DNA of 64,000 bases from Bacteroidota bacterium. Its GTDB lineage: Bacteria > Bacteroidota > Bacteroidia > Chitinophagales > Chitinophagaceae. Numbering within the stretch: the stretch's first letter is position 1; every line of letters begins with the position of its first letter. The stretch lies in the NCBI GenBank assembly GCA_023437225.1, contig JAEZGS010000027.1:182891-246890 (forward strand), in the 5' to 3' direction. Below the pieces are notes generated by a model. It searched no databases. It saw only the letters and a list, made by a program, of their open reading frames with translations, and was not told the origin of the DNA. The translations under genes and the position numbers were made by a program. This document shows positions 44,658-53,103 of this stretch, in pieces.

Positions 44658-45926
44658 TTAGCGGATAACTTTAAGGCGCACCATCTCAATGCGCGTGTCA
44701 CTTACATGAAGGATCTCAAATTCGTAATCGTTGACGTAGATCTTCTCTTTCAGCTTCGGGATCGTTTCGTGTTCATGTATGATAAATCCACTAAGGGTTT
44801 CCGAGTCATTGTCAGGAAATTCAAGCCCGTATTTTTGGCTCAGATAATCAAGCTCAAGACGCCCTGAAAAAATATATTCGTTTTCATTCACCCTTTTTTC
44901 TTCAAACTCTTCAACATCGTATTCATCATGAATCTCACCAAAGATCTCTTCGAGTATATCTTCCATAGTAACGATTCCTGAAGTTCCTCCAAATTCATCA
45001 ACCACCCATGCAATGCTTTTGCGTTCTGCTGTGAACTTGCTGATGAGGTCCGTTGCGCTCATGCTCTCAGGAATAGCCGGGATAGGCAACAGGATATCTT
45101 TTACGAAAGATGGTGATTTAAACATGTCAAGCTGATGGATATAGCCTACAATGTGATCGATGTTTCCATCAAACACAACGATCTTGCTCAGCTTTGTTTC
45201 AACAAATTTTCGTCTTGCTTCTTCTATCGGTGTATTTAGATCGATGGCTTCAATCTCTTTTCTTGGGATCAGACATTCGCGCACTTTTACTTTTGGAAGC
45301 GACAAAGCCGCTTCGAAAAGCTCGGTGTTGAGATCGCTGTTCTCGTCGTGGAATTCCCTTGCCTGCTGAAAAAAATGTTCAATGTCTGCACGAGAAAGCG
45401 ACTCTTTCTTCCTATCGATACGCATATCAAAAATGATCGACAGGATCCATTCCGAAACTTTGATCATTGCCGCAGCAATCGGATAAAATATTTCATGGCA
45501 AAGTCCGAGCATTCCTGATCGTGCTGCAAACCATATCATATTGTCGCCCTTAGCACGTGCAATGGCCTTTGGAATGAATTCAGAGAGTAATAATACCACC
45601 AATACGCTCAACACGATTTCAAGCATCAGGCGAATGGGAAGGATGAGCGAACTGGTTATCTGCGAATGATTAAGCAGTTCGTGCCAGAAGGTACTGACCA
45701 GTAAGACAAAGATCACAAGGAAAAAATTGTATCCAACGAGTATTGTCCCGATGATCCTGCTGGGCTCATCTAGTAGCCTGGAAAGCAATAGCCCTGCGGG
45801 CGATCCCTGCTTTTTCTTTAATTCAATATTGAGCCTGTTTGCAGTGCCGATCGCGATCTCAATGCTTGAGAAAAAAGCCATGAAAAGGATCGCGATTGTA
45901 ATGGCAATTATGACGCTTGCATCCAT
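44658..45926 (-). CDS. CNNM/HlyC-CorC family membrane protein (GldE-like)
   Basis: 422 residues: an N-terminal CNNM/DUF21 domain with four hydrophobic segments, two CBS domains (about residues 210-330; ECLIPRKEIEAIDLNTPIEE, then SAEFTAERKSIAWVVDE-type), and a C-terminal CorC_HlyC domain (YIFSGRLELDYLSQKYG). Homologues in gliding Bacteroidota are called GldE, and GldC is nearby (50130), but others handle Mg/Co ions. The motif TSGIVTMEDILEEIFGEI is diagnostic of the family. Confidence 0.86.
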   Translation of the reverse strand: MDASVIIAITIAILFMAFFSSIEIAIGTANRLNIELKKKQGSPAGLLLSRLLDEPSRIIGTILVGYNFFLVIFVLLVSTFWHELLNHSQITSSLILPIRLMLEIVLSVLVVLLLSEFIPKAIARAKGDNMIWFAARSGMLGLCHEIFYPIAAAMIKVSEWILSIIFDMRIDRKKESLSRADIEHFFQQAREFHDENSDLNTELFEAALSLPKVKVRECLIPRKEIEAIDLNTPIEEARRKFVETKLSKIVVFDGNIDHIVGYIHQLDMFKSPSFVKDILLPIPAIPESMSATDLISKFTAERKSIAWVVDEFGGTSGIVTMEDILEEIFGEIHDEYDVEEFEEKRVNENEYIFSGRLELDYLSQKYGLEFPDNDSETLSGFIIHEHETIPKLKEKIYVNDYEFEILHVSDTRIEMVRLKVIR

Positions 45927-45951
45927 ATCTGTCTATGAATATAATCAATTA

Positions 45952-46575
45952 CTAAGCCTTATTGTACTTCTTCAAAAATTCAAGCATGATCTCTTCCGCT
46001 TCTTTCAACGCTGTAGGAAGGTCTGCATTGAGGATGGTGCGACTGAAAGAATGCTTGAACGAAATCTCATAGGACGCTTTATTGACCCTCGCTTCAAGCG
46101 ATGATTCAGTCTCGGTTCCCCGGGATAGCAATCTTCGCCGCAACTCATCTACCGATGGCGGCTCTATAAAGATCGACAAAGTGCCTTCAGGGTTTTGACT
46201 TTGCACGTGTATGGCACCCTTTACATCTATATCAAGAACCGGCACCCGACCGTTGTTCCAAATGCGTACCAGTTCCGATTTCAAAGTCCCATAATATTTG
46301 CCTTCGTAAACCATTTCCCATTCCACAAACTCATCGTGTTGGATTCGTTGTTTGAAATCTTCTTCGGAAAGAAAATAATAATCATAGCCATCCTTTTCAA
46401 TCCCCCGCGGCTTTCTGGTTGCGGCAGATATTGAAAAGCACAATTGCGGGTACTTGTTGAGCAAATGTCTTGTAATGGATGTTTTGCCTGCCCCAGATGG
46501 AGCCGTGATGATCACGATCGGCTTTCCGTTAGTCTCATCTGCAAAGGATTGGATTGATTTCGCTTGTTCTGTCAT
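45952..46575 (-). CDS. gmk: Guanylate kinase
   Basis: Phosphorylates GMP to GDP. 207 residues with the P-loop APSGAGKTS, TRKPRGIEKDGYDYYFLSE and the conserved EWEMVYEGKYYGT region. Lies 11 bp after murA. Confidence 0.95.
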   Translation of the reverse strand: MTEQAKSIQSFADETNGKPIVIITAPSGAGKTSITRHLLNKYPQLCFSISAATRKPRGIEKDGYDYYFLSEEDFKQRIQHDEFVEWEMVYEGKYYGTLKSELVRIWNNGRVPVLDIDVKGAIHVQSQNPEGTLSIFIEPPSVDELRRRLLSRGTETESSLEARVNKASYEISFKHSFSRTILNADLPTALKEAEEIMLEFLKKYNKA

Positions 46576-46586
46576 ATTGTTCGTCT

Positions 46587-47897
46587 TTAAACCTGTATCC
46601 TGCGTATGTCGGCCCCGAGAGCACGAAGTCTTCCATCGATATCCTGGTAACCGCGGTCGATCTGCTCAATATTTTGAATGATGCTTTTTCCTTCAGCACT
46701 CAATGCAGCAATAAGCAATGCGACGCCTGCGCGAATATCAGGGCTCGTCATATTTATTCCTCTCAGCTTACGTTTTCGTGCAAGCCCTACAACTGCCGCC
46801 CGGTGCGGGTCGCAAAGAATAATACGGGCGCCCATGTCTAGAAGTTTGTCAACAAAAAACAGCCTGCTTTCAAACATTTTCTGGTGAATCAATACTTCAC
46901 CTTCTGCCTGTGTGGCTACTACCAGTACGATGCTCAGCAAATCCGGTGTAAAGCCGGGCCAGGGATGATCAGAGATCGTCAACACTGAGCCATCCAGGAA
47001 ATGCTGGATCTTATAAATACCCTGGGATGGAATGTGAATGTCATCATCGCGGATCTCCAATTCGATACCGAGCTGTGCGAATTTCTCCGGAATGATTCCC
47101 AGGTGTTCGATACCCGCATTCCGGATCGTGATTGCACTGTCCGTCATCGCGGCCATTCCGATGAAAGAACCAATTTCAATCATGTCGGGCAGTAACCGGT
47201 GAGTTGTTCCTCCAAGCGAATCCACTCCATCGATCACCAGCAGATTGCTCCCGACCCCACTGATCTTGGCGCCCATGCGGTTGAGCATGTTACACAATTG
47301 TTGAAGGTAGGGCTCACACGCAGCGTTGTAAAGAGTGGTGCGTCCGGGTGTGAGAACTGCGGCCATCAGGATATTCGCTGTTCCTGTTACCGAGGGTTCA
47401 TCCAGCAACATGTAAGTGCCTTTTAAGCTGGAAGCCTCCAGGTGAAAGAAGCCATCATTGGTATCGTAAAAGAATTTAGCTCCCAGCTTTTGGAAGCCCA
47501 AAATATGCGTATCCATCCGGCGTCTTCCAATTTTATCCCCGCCGGGTTTTGGAATGAATGCTTTTTTGTAGCGCGATAATAATGGTCCGGCGATCATGAT
47601 GGAACCTCTTAACCGGCCACTCTTTTTTCTGAAATCGGCGCTTTCAAGATAATCGATGTTCACATCGTTGGCCTGGAAGGTGCATGTATCGCGACTTTCA
47701 CGGGTTACTTTAACTCCCATTTCCTGCAGCAGCTCAATCAGCAGGTTAACGTCAATGATATCCGGGATGTTTGTAATGGTTACCGGTTCTGATGTAAGCA
47801 ATACCGCGCTGATGACCTGCAAAGCTTCGTTTTTCGCGCCCTGCGGTAAGATATCTCCGCTAAGTTTTTTGCCGCCAATGACTTCAAATGAATTCAT
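46587..47897 (-). CDS. murA: UDP-N-acetylglucosamine 1-carboxyvinyltransferase with Cys-to-Asp active site
   Basis: First committed enzyme of peptidoglycan synthesis, transferring enolpyruvate from PEP to UDP-GlcNAc. About 436 residues from the ATG at 47897. KNEALQVISA supplies the Lys, and RRRMDTHILGFQKLGA is conserved. The loop equivalent to E. coli PGGC-x-IGARP reads PKPGGDKIGRRR: the catalytic Cys115 position is Asp (codon 47535-47537, GAT). Such natural Cys-to-Asp MurAs are active but insensitive to fosfomycin. Confidence 0.95.
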   Translation of the reverse strand: MNSFEVIGGKKLSGDILPQGAKNEALQVISAVLLTSEPVTITNIPDIIDVNLLIELLQEMGVKVTRESRDTCTFQANDVNIDYLESADFRKKSGRLRGSIMIAGPLLSRYKKAFIPKPGGDKIGRRRMDTHILGFQKLGAKFFYDTNDGFFHLEASSLKGTYMLLDEPSVTGTANILMAAVLTPGRTTLYNAACEPYLQQLCNMLNRMGAKISGVGSNLLVIDGVDSLGGTTHRLLPDMIEIGSFIGMAAMTDSAITIRNAGIEHLGIIPEKFAQLGIELEIRDDDIHIPSQGIYKIQHFLDGSVLTISDHPWPGFTPDLLSIVLVVATQAEGEVLIHQKMFESRLFFVDKLLDMGARIILCDPHRAAVVGLARKRKLRGINMTSPDIRAGVALLIAALSAEGKSIIQNIEQIDRGYQDIDGRLRALGADIRRIQV

Positions 47898-47929
47898 GAA
47901 CAATGGTTAAGGGATGATGACAAATATAA

Positions 47930-47963
47930 AAAACCCTGGAAGTCGAATTCGGCTGCCAGGGCT
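47930..47963 (-). terminator. Rho-independent terminator after the DUF4290 gene
   Basis: On the minus strand CCCTGG and CCAGGG flank a 16-nt loop that contains a GAATTC core, itself imperfectly palindromic, and are followed by six T. Lies 17-50 bp after the DUF4290 stop and before murA, so murA probably has its own promoter. Confidence 0.8.
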
Positions 47964-47979
47964 CTGAGGTAGTTATCAG

Positions 47980-48714
47980 TTATTTGAACCTGTTCTTCTT
48001 ATTGTATTTGTTTCCGCCGCCACGATCGTTCCTGTCATTCCTGTCATTGCGGTCATTTCGATCGTTCCGGTCGTTTCGCTCGTTTCGATTGCGGGCCTGG
48101 AACTTTTGATTGCGACCATTGTTCTTGCCTCTGTAATCGTTGTAGCCACCCCGCTCACTGCGGCCTTCATTGGGGCGCGGAGCACGAACAAATGGCGTGT
48201 TAGTGAATTCCAGTTCACCCTGTGTGATATTGGAGAGCTCACTTTGAATGGCGTCATCATGCACAGTTTCTTTATGCCAGTTGCTGTAAGCAAGCTTCAT
48301 ATAATAAGCGATGGCATTTGCGAAACCTTGTTTCTTCTCGGCATTCTCTTCGCTCTTAGCCTTCTGAATTACCAGCTCAAGATTCTTTCCAAGATGTGAA
48401 TGTTTGGGGTATCGCTTTGGATAAGGAAGCGGATCTGGCTTTGCCTTCAGAGTTTCCCTTGTAGGAATTGGATAAGGAGATTCTACATCCAATTTAAAAT
48501 CCGAAATCAAAAACAGGTGGTCCCAAAGCTTATGTCGGAAGTCCTCCACGTTTTTCAAATGAGGATTCAGGAATCCCATCAATTCAATCACCGCATAGGC
48601 ATTCCGCTGGCGGTTTTCTTTATCCTCGATCGAAAGCAGGTATTCGATCATCTTTTGAATATGCCTGCCATACTCACGCATCGCCAGGTAATTCCTGGTT
48701 GTATTGTACTCCAT
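47980..48714 (-). CDS. DUF4290 domain protein with an (Arg-Asn-Asp)n tail
   Basis: About 244 residues. The N-terminal DUF4290 domain starts MEYNTTRNYLAMREYGRHIQ, the usual beginning of the family, so I choose the ATG at 48714 over ones upstream. The function is unknown. The last 70 residues are basic and disordered, with six successive Arg-Asn-Asp triplets, Gly-rich stretches and a Lys-rich end, which suggests nucleic acid binding. It lies 16 bp after the T9SS cargo gene. Confidence 0.85.
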   Translation of the reverse strand: MEYNTTRNYLAMREYGRHIQKMIEYLLSIEDKENRQRNAYAVIELMGFLNPHLKNVEDFRHKLWDHLFLISDFKLDVESPYPIPTRETLKAKPDPLPYPKRYPKHSHLGKNLELVIQKAKSEENAEKKQGFANAIAYYMKLAYSNWHKETVHDDAIQSELSNITQGELEFTNTPFVRAPRPNEGRSERGGYNDYRGKNNGRNQKFQARNRNERNDRNDRNDRNDRNDRNDRGGGNKYNKKNRFK

Positions 48715-48763
48715 TATTAATTCGTCCATAAGATCTGATTGCAACAAAAGTAGGAAAGTACCA

Positions 48764-49948
48764 TTACTTTATGATAAGCCGGTTAAAATACTTTCTACTG
48801 GTGCTTAAATCCGTTGTGCGGATGAAATATAATCCTGATGGGAGTTTGGGCAAATTCACCACAGCTTGCGGGGTATTTCGCAGCGGAATCTGCTGGTTGA
48901 AAACCGCGCTGCCGGTGGACGTAAGTATGTCAACAGTAATACCGTCTTTTACGGGAACGTCAAAGTCAATCCAGATCTGGCTTTCAGCAGGGTTAGGGTA
49001 GAGCCTGGCAACGGATTCTGCTTTATCGCCAATCATAATTTGTCGGATGGCTGAATAGGATGTCCTTCCGGCGAGATTTTCCACCTTGACACGGAAGTAC
49101 AGCTTCCCTGTTATCGCCGCAGGTAACGGAACATCGTAGTTGTATTTTTTTGAGCCGGTCGACCCACTCAGTTCAGCGATCGGTTTGAAATCCTTCCCGT
49201 TTTGACTCATCTCGATAATATATCGGTCGCCTTCCTGTGGATTTCCTATAGTAAAGCCAACGGATGCCCCGCCCTCCTTGTTTTTGACAAAGAAATCAAC
49301 AACGTCGCTTGACAACAATGACGGCGGACAGTAGCTATAGGTAAGTTTAAACAGAATAATGTCATTTGTCAGCGGCCCACCGAGGTAGTTTCCCCCTCCG
49401 GAAATTTTGGACAGCGTGGTTAATGCATATATATAATTAACTGTACCATTTCCGAGGAACGGGGTGATGTCTCCATTAATGGTTTGAACCAGCTGCTTTT
49501 TGTTTAGAACTGTATCTCTTGGAGTGATAAGGTAGTCGGGCCCCTGGAAATATTCTCCATCGCTTTCTGCGAGGTGATAGGGCCCGTAATTTTTCGAAAA
49601 GCTGCTTACCAGCGTGGGATTAAGTCCCGGCCCTGAGATGGTAGATGTCCTGCTGTAACTGATCTTATAGTCCGCAGCAAAAAGTTCATCGTTTTCGATC
49701 CTTATTCTCGTAATTGCAGTGATTGTTGCAGACACATTGGTGCACACGAGGGTACCATCCGCGGGGTTAAATTGTGGGAAAGCGATGGTGGTTTCCTCCA
49801 TCGAAGTAGAGATGTTTCTTTCAAAAACCAGGGTGCTTGGTGTGACCCCATTAGGACAGTTACATTGGCTGAAGCTCCATGCAGGAAGAAGGTGAAGTAA
49901 TGCCGCCAGGAATGCAAGCGCCGGCAGCGTTGGGTAGAGCTGTTTCAT
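48764..49948 (-). CDS. Secreted protein with type IX secretion C-terminal sorting domain
   Basis: About 394 residues. Signal peptide (about 1-28, ending WSFSQ), a central ~220-residue region without a family I recognise, a fibronectin-like segment (GDRYIIEMSQNGKDFKPIAEL), and a C-terminal T9SS type A sorting domain (LYPNPAESQIWIDFDV ... SGLYFIRTTD). It is expected at the cell surface or outside. The start used is 49948; two upstream ATGs are in frame. Confidence 0.9.
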   Translation of the reverse strand: MKQLYPTLPALAFLAALLHLLPAWSFSQCNCPNGVTPSTLVFERNISTSMEETTIAFPQFNPADGTLVCTNVSATITAITRIRIENDELFAADYKISYSRTSTISGPGLNPTLVSSFSKNYGPYHLAESDGEYFQGPDYLITPRDTVLNKKQLVQTINGDITPFLGNGTVNYIYALTTLSKISGGGNYLGGPLTNDIILFKLTYSYCPPSLLSSDVVDFFVKNKEGGASVGFTIGNPQEGDRYIIEMSQNGKDFKPIAELSGSTGSKKYNYDVPLPAAITGKLYFRVKVENLAGRTSYSAIRQIMIGDKAESVARLYPNPAESQIWIDFDVPVKDGITVDILTSTGSAVFNQQIPLRNTPQAVVNLPKLPSGLYFIRTTDLSTSRKYFNRLIIK

Positions 49949-50129
49949 AGGATTCGATTTAAAGGACCACATCAAATTTACTCCACCTTTTTGTCCTAAT
50001 CAACGAATAAATACCTCATTTCAAAACACCGTAATTTCTGCACTATTTTACCCGGTGCAACAGAAGCCGTATTTTTACCGCCCGCTTATTTTACAATTAA
50101 GCGGTTCATAATCAATAAAGCAAGTAATC

Positions 50130-50477
50130 ATGAATAAATCAACGATAAGCATTGACGTAACATTGGACGAGCAACGCATACCTGATTCCATCACCTGGAG
50201 CGCAACAGACAGCTCCGCGGAACAGGCAAAAAAGGCCAACGCGATGATCATTTCCTTTTGGGATGGCGCCGAAAAAACGGCCCTTCGGATAGATCTCTGG
50301 ACGAAAGACATGATGATCGATGAGATGGCCGATTTTTACTATCAGACCCTGCACACTATGGCAGACAGCTTTGAGCGCGCTACTCATCAGGCAGACCTGG
50401 TGGACGACATGAAAAAGTTCGCCCGTGAATTCTATGAGAAATTCCGCGAAAATCAATTGAAAGAAAATAAGGCGTAA
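50130..50477 (+). CDS. gldC: Gliding motility protein GldC
   Basis: A 115-residue cytoplasmic protein matching GldC (STISIDVTLDEQRIPDSI, WDGAEKTALRIDLWTKDMM, DEMADFYYQTLHTMAD). In Flavobacterium johnsoniae GldC is needed for efficient gliding. No GldB is adjacent. Starts a plus-strand run, 5 bp before the yqeY-like gene. Confidence 0.93.
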   Translation: MNKSTISIDVTLDEQRIPDSITWSATDSSAEQAKKANAMIISFWDGAEKTALRIDLWTKDMMIDEMADFYYQTLHTMADSFERATHQADLVDDMKKFAREFYEKFRENQLKENKA

Positions 50478-50481
50478 CTAT

Positions 50482-50934
50482 ATGAATCTGGAACAAAAAA
50501 TAATGGCCGAACTCAAAACGGCCATGCTTGCAAAAGATGAAAAGGCTGTGAGAAGCCTCAGGGCAGTAAAGGCGGCCATTATTGAAGGTAAAACGGCAGC
50601 CGGAGCAGGAGGCGCTATTACAGAGGATGACGAAATGAAGATACTTCAGCGAATGGTGAAGCAGCGTAAGGACTCGCTGGAAATATATAAAGAGCAAAAC
50701 AGGACTGACCTGGCGCAAAAGGAGCAGGAAGAGATCGATGTAATCGAAAAATTTCTTCCAAAACAAATGGATGATGAAGAATTGAAGCAGGCAGTATCAG
50801 AAATTATCACGCGTGTAGGTGCTGCGGGACCGGGAGACATGGGCAAAGTGATGGGTGCCGCAACAAAGGAACTTGCTGGAAAGGCCGACGGCAAGCGGAT
50901 CAGTGCAATGGTGAAAGATCAACTCAATAAATAA
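50482..50934 (+). CDS. GatB/YqeY domain protein
   Basis: A 150-residue YqeY family protein (MNLEQKIMAELKTAMLAKDE, VRSLRAVKAAIIE, EDDEMKILQRMVKQRKDS). Helical, cytosolic. Related to the C-terminal tRNA-binding domain of GatB but the function is not established. Confidence 0.92.
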   Translation: MNLEQKIMAELKTAMLAKDEKAVRSLRAVKAAIIEGKTAAGAGGAITEDDEMKILQRMVKQRKDSLEIYKEQNRTDLAQKEQEEIDVIEKFLPKQMDDEELKQAVSEIITRVGAAGPGDMGKVMGAATKELAGKADGKRISAMVKDQLNK

Positions 50935-50935
50935 T

Positions 50936-51493
50936 ATGATCATCGACATTGCCTACCTGCTGGTAGCGGTAATGGCAGTGATAAAAGGTTTGAGGAAAGG
51001 CTTTGTGATTGTGATCCTTTCACTGCTGGCGTTTATTATAGGACTTGCCGCTGCACTCAAGTTGTCGACGGTGGTAGCCGCTTATCTGGACGATGCTACG
51101 GGGCTGCCCGCGAAATGGATGCCCGTTCTGGCGTTTATCCTGGTGTTTACCGGGGTGGTGCTGCTGGTAAATATCGGCGCAGCGATCATCACCAAGACGC
51201 TCGATCTTGCAATGCTTGGTCCCGTAAACCGGATTGCAGGTGCCACATTCAACCTGCTTTTGCAAACGATCATATTTAGTGTGATTCTTTTTTATGTAGT
51301 TCAGGTCGGCTGGTTGGGAGAAAATACAACCCGCGAGTCTAAAGTGTATGAGTGGGTAGCGCCGGTGGGTCCGTATGTAATTGACTTATTTGCCAAAGTG
51401 TTTCCTATGTTTCGGGACCTGTTCGATCAGCTCAAAGATTTTTTTGAGGGGGTGCAGGGAGACATCAAAACTAAAGAAGCAGCTTCTGCGTAA
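50936..51493 (+). CDS. CvpA family membrane protein
   Basis: A 185-residue membrane protein with four helices, matching CvpA (colicin V production) family: IIDIAYLLVAVMAVIKGLRK-type start, GFVIVILSLLAFIIGL, and GPVNRIAGATFNLLL. Gap of 1 bp after the yqeY-like gene, so cotranscribed. A role in envelope function is likely. Confidence 0.9.
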   Translation: MIIDIAYLLVAVMAVIKGLRKGFVIVILSLLAFIIGLAAALKLSTVVAAYLDDATGLPAKWMPVLAFILVFTGVVLLVNIGAAIITKTLDLAMLGPVNRIAGATFNLLLQTIIFSVILFYVVQVGWLGENTTRESKVYEWVAPVGPYVIDLFAKVFPMFRDLFDQLKDFFEGVQGDIKTKEAASA

Positions 51494-51553
51494 TTAGCGG
51501 TTTATAAGGTTAAAACCATTATTTTAGCGGTTCATTGACGAAAGTTGAAAGAG

Positions 51554-52330
51554 ATGAATTACGAGATCAAACATGTGGATAAGTTCAAGTTTATTGAAGT
51601 GGGACAAGGCGAACCATTGATCTTATTGCATGGACTTTTTGGCGCCCTGAGTAACTTTGGGCACCTGATCGAGTATTTCAGAAATCATAACAAAGTGATC
51701 GTTCCAATGCTCCCTTTGCTGGAGCTCGATCTTCTTCATACTACAGTAGGAGGACTTGAAAAATATGTGCATCGGTTCATTGAGCGATTCGATTATGACA
51801 GGATCCATCTCCTGGGAAATTCACTAGGCGGACATGTAGCTCTGTTGCATGTACTAAAGCATCCGCAAAGAATTAAATCCCTGATACTGACAGGTAGTTC
51901 CGGATTGTTTGAAAACGGAATGGGCGACAGCTACCCAAAGCGTGGCGACTATGAGTATATTCGTAAGAAGACCGAATTGACTTTTTTTGATCCGAATGTG
52001 GCTACAAAAGAATTGGTGGACGAGGTTTATGAGATAGTAAATAACAGGCTTAAAGCGATAAAGATAATCTCGCTTGCAAAGAGTGCTATCAGAAACAATC
52101 TTGGCGAAGAGATCAGCCAGATAACCCAACCGACCTTATTGATCTGGGGAAATAACGATGCGGTTACACCTCCGTTTGTGGGAAGAGAATTCCATCGCCT
52201 GATACCCAATAGCGAACTTCACTTCGTAGACAAATGTGGCCATGCGCCAATGATGGAGGTTCCAGACGAATTCAATCGCATTCTGCACAAATTCCTGACA
52301 AAACTCAACGAGCCTGCAGCGGTGGCCTGA
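51554..52330 (+). CDS. Alpha/beta hydrolase
   Basis: About 258 residues from ATG 51554 (a TTG at 51545 is in frame). The nucleophile elbow is GNSLGG; the acid Asp is in IWGNNDAVTPP and the His in CGHAPMMEVP. Oxyanion-hole motif HGLFG. Substrate unknown. No signal peptide. Confidence 0.88.
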   Translation: MNYEIKHVDKFKFIEVGQGEPLILLHGLFGALSNFGHLIEYFRNHNKVIVPMLPLLELDLLHTTVGGLEKYVHRFIERFDYDRIHLLGNSLGGHVALLHVLKHPQRIKSLILTGSSGLFENGMGDSYPKRGDYEYIRKKTELTFFDPNVATKELVDEVYEIVNNRLKAIKIISLAKSAIRNNLGEEISQITQPTLLIWGNNDAVTPPFVGREFHRLIPNSELHFVDKCGHAPMMEVPDEFNRILHKFLTKLNEPAAVA

Positions 52331-52360
52331 TGATTGCCGTCTAGGTATAAATCGTTATCC

Positions 52361-53020
52361 GTGCTGAATAAAGAGATCATATCGCCTTCCATTCCAGCTC
52401 TAAATCTGAGCGATACCGTCTTTCAGGCTATCGAGCTGATGTCTGAATACCATCTGTCGCAACTGCCGGTGGTATCAGAAGAGCGTTACCTGGGACTCGT
52501 GTTTGAGAACGATCTTCTGAATCATGACGATCAGCTTAAGCTCTCCGATCTTTCCAACCAGTTTTCACGCGTTTCTGTCCACGCCAATACGCATATACTT
52601 GAGTCGATCCAGGCGGCAAACGATTACAACCTTTCACTGGTACCGGTGATAGAACAAAACGATGAGTTTGCCGGAGTCATTCTTGCCTCTGATCTTTTAA
52701 GGCATCTGGGTAAAATCACAGGTTCTTCAGAACCTGGAGGATTGCTGGTACTTGAAATGGAGCAGCGAAACTTTTCATTTGCAGAGATCATCAAGCTTGT
52801 TGAGACCAATGATGCCCAAATAACCCAATTAAATACCTACTGGGACAATACGATCGATACTTTCTTAGTTACTATCAAGATCAATAAATTTGAGATTTCC
52901 GACATTGTTGCGACTTTCCAGCGTTATGAATATGAGGTTAAGTACTACTTCGGAGAAGAATTATACCAAAACGAGCTGAGGGATAATTATGATCATCTGA
53001 TGACATACCTGAATATTTAA
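52361..53020 (+). CDS. CBS domain protein
   Basis: Two N-terminal CBS repeats (SDTVFQAIELMSEYHLSQLP, then ANTHILESIQAANDYNLSLVP) and a C-terminal ACT-like region, giving about 220 residues. I prefer the GTG start at 52361, since homologues in Bacteroidota start at this point and the preceding 9 codons look like spacer. This gene is regularly found next to nadK in Bacteroidota; here a BamA-like gene intervenes. Confidence 0.8.
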   Translation: MLNKEIISPSIPALNLSDTVFQAIELMSEYHLSQLPVVSEERYLGLVFENDLLNHDDQLKLSDLSNQFSRVSVHANTHILESIQAANDYNLSLVPVIEQNDEFAGVILASDLLRHLGKITGSSEPGGLLVLEMEQRNFSFAEIIKLVETNDAQITQLNTYWDNTIDTFLVTIKINKFEISDIVATFQRYEYEVKYYFGEELYQNELRDNYDHLMTYLNI

Positions 53021-53103
53021 ACAGGTTTTTGGTTATCTTGGTTTCCCTTCATTTTTTTAATCAGACAAATAACCGGGTGTTACTTGGATAGATGGGGATT
53101 CGA

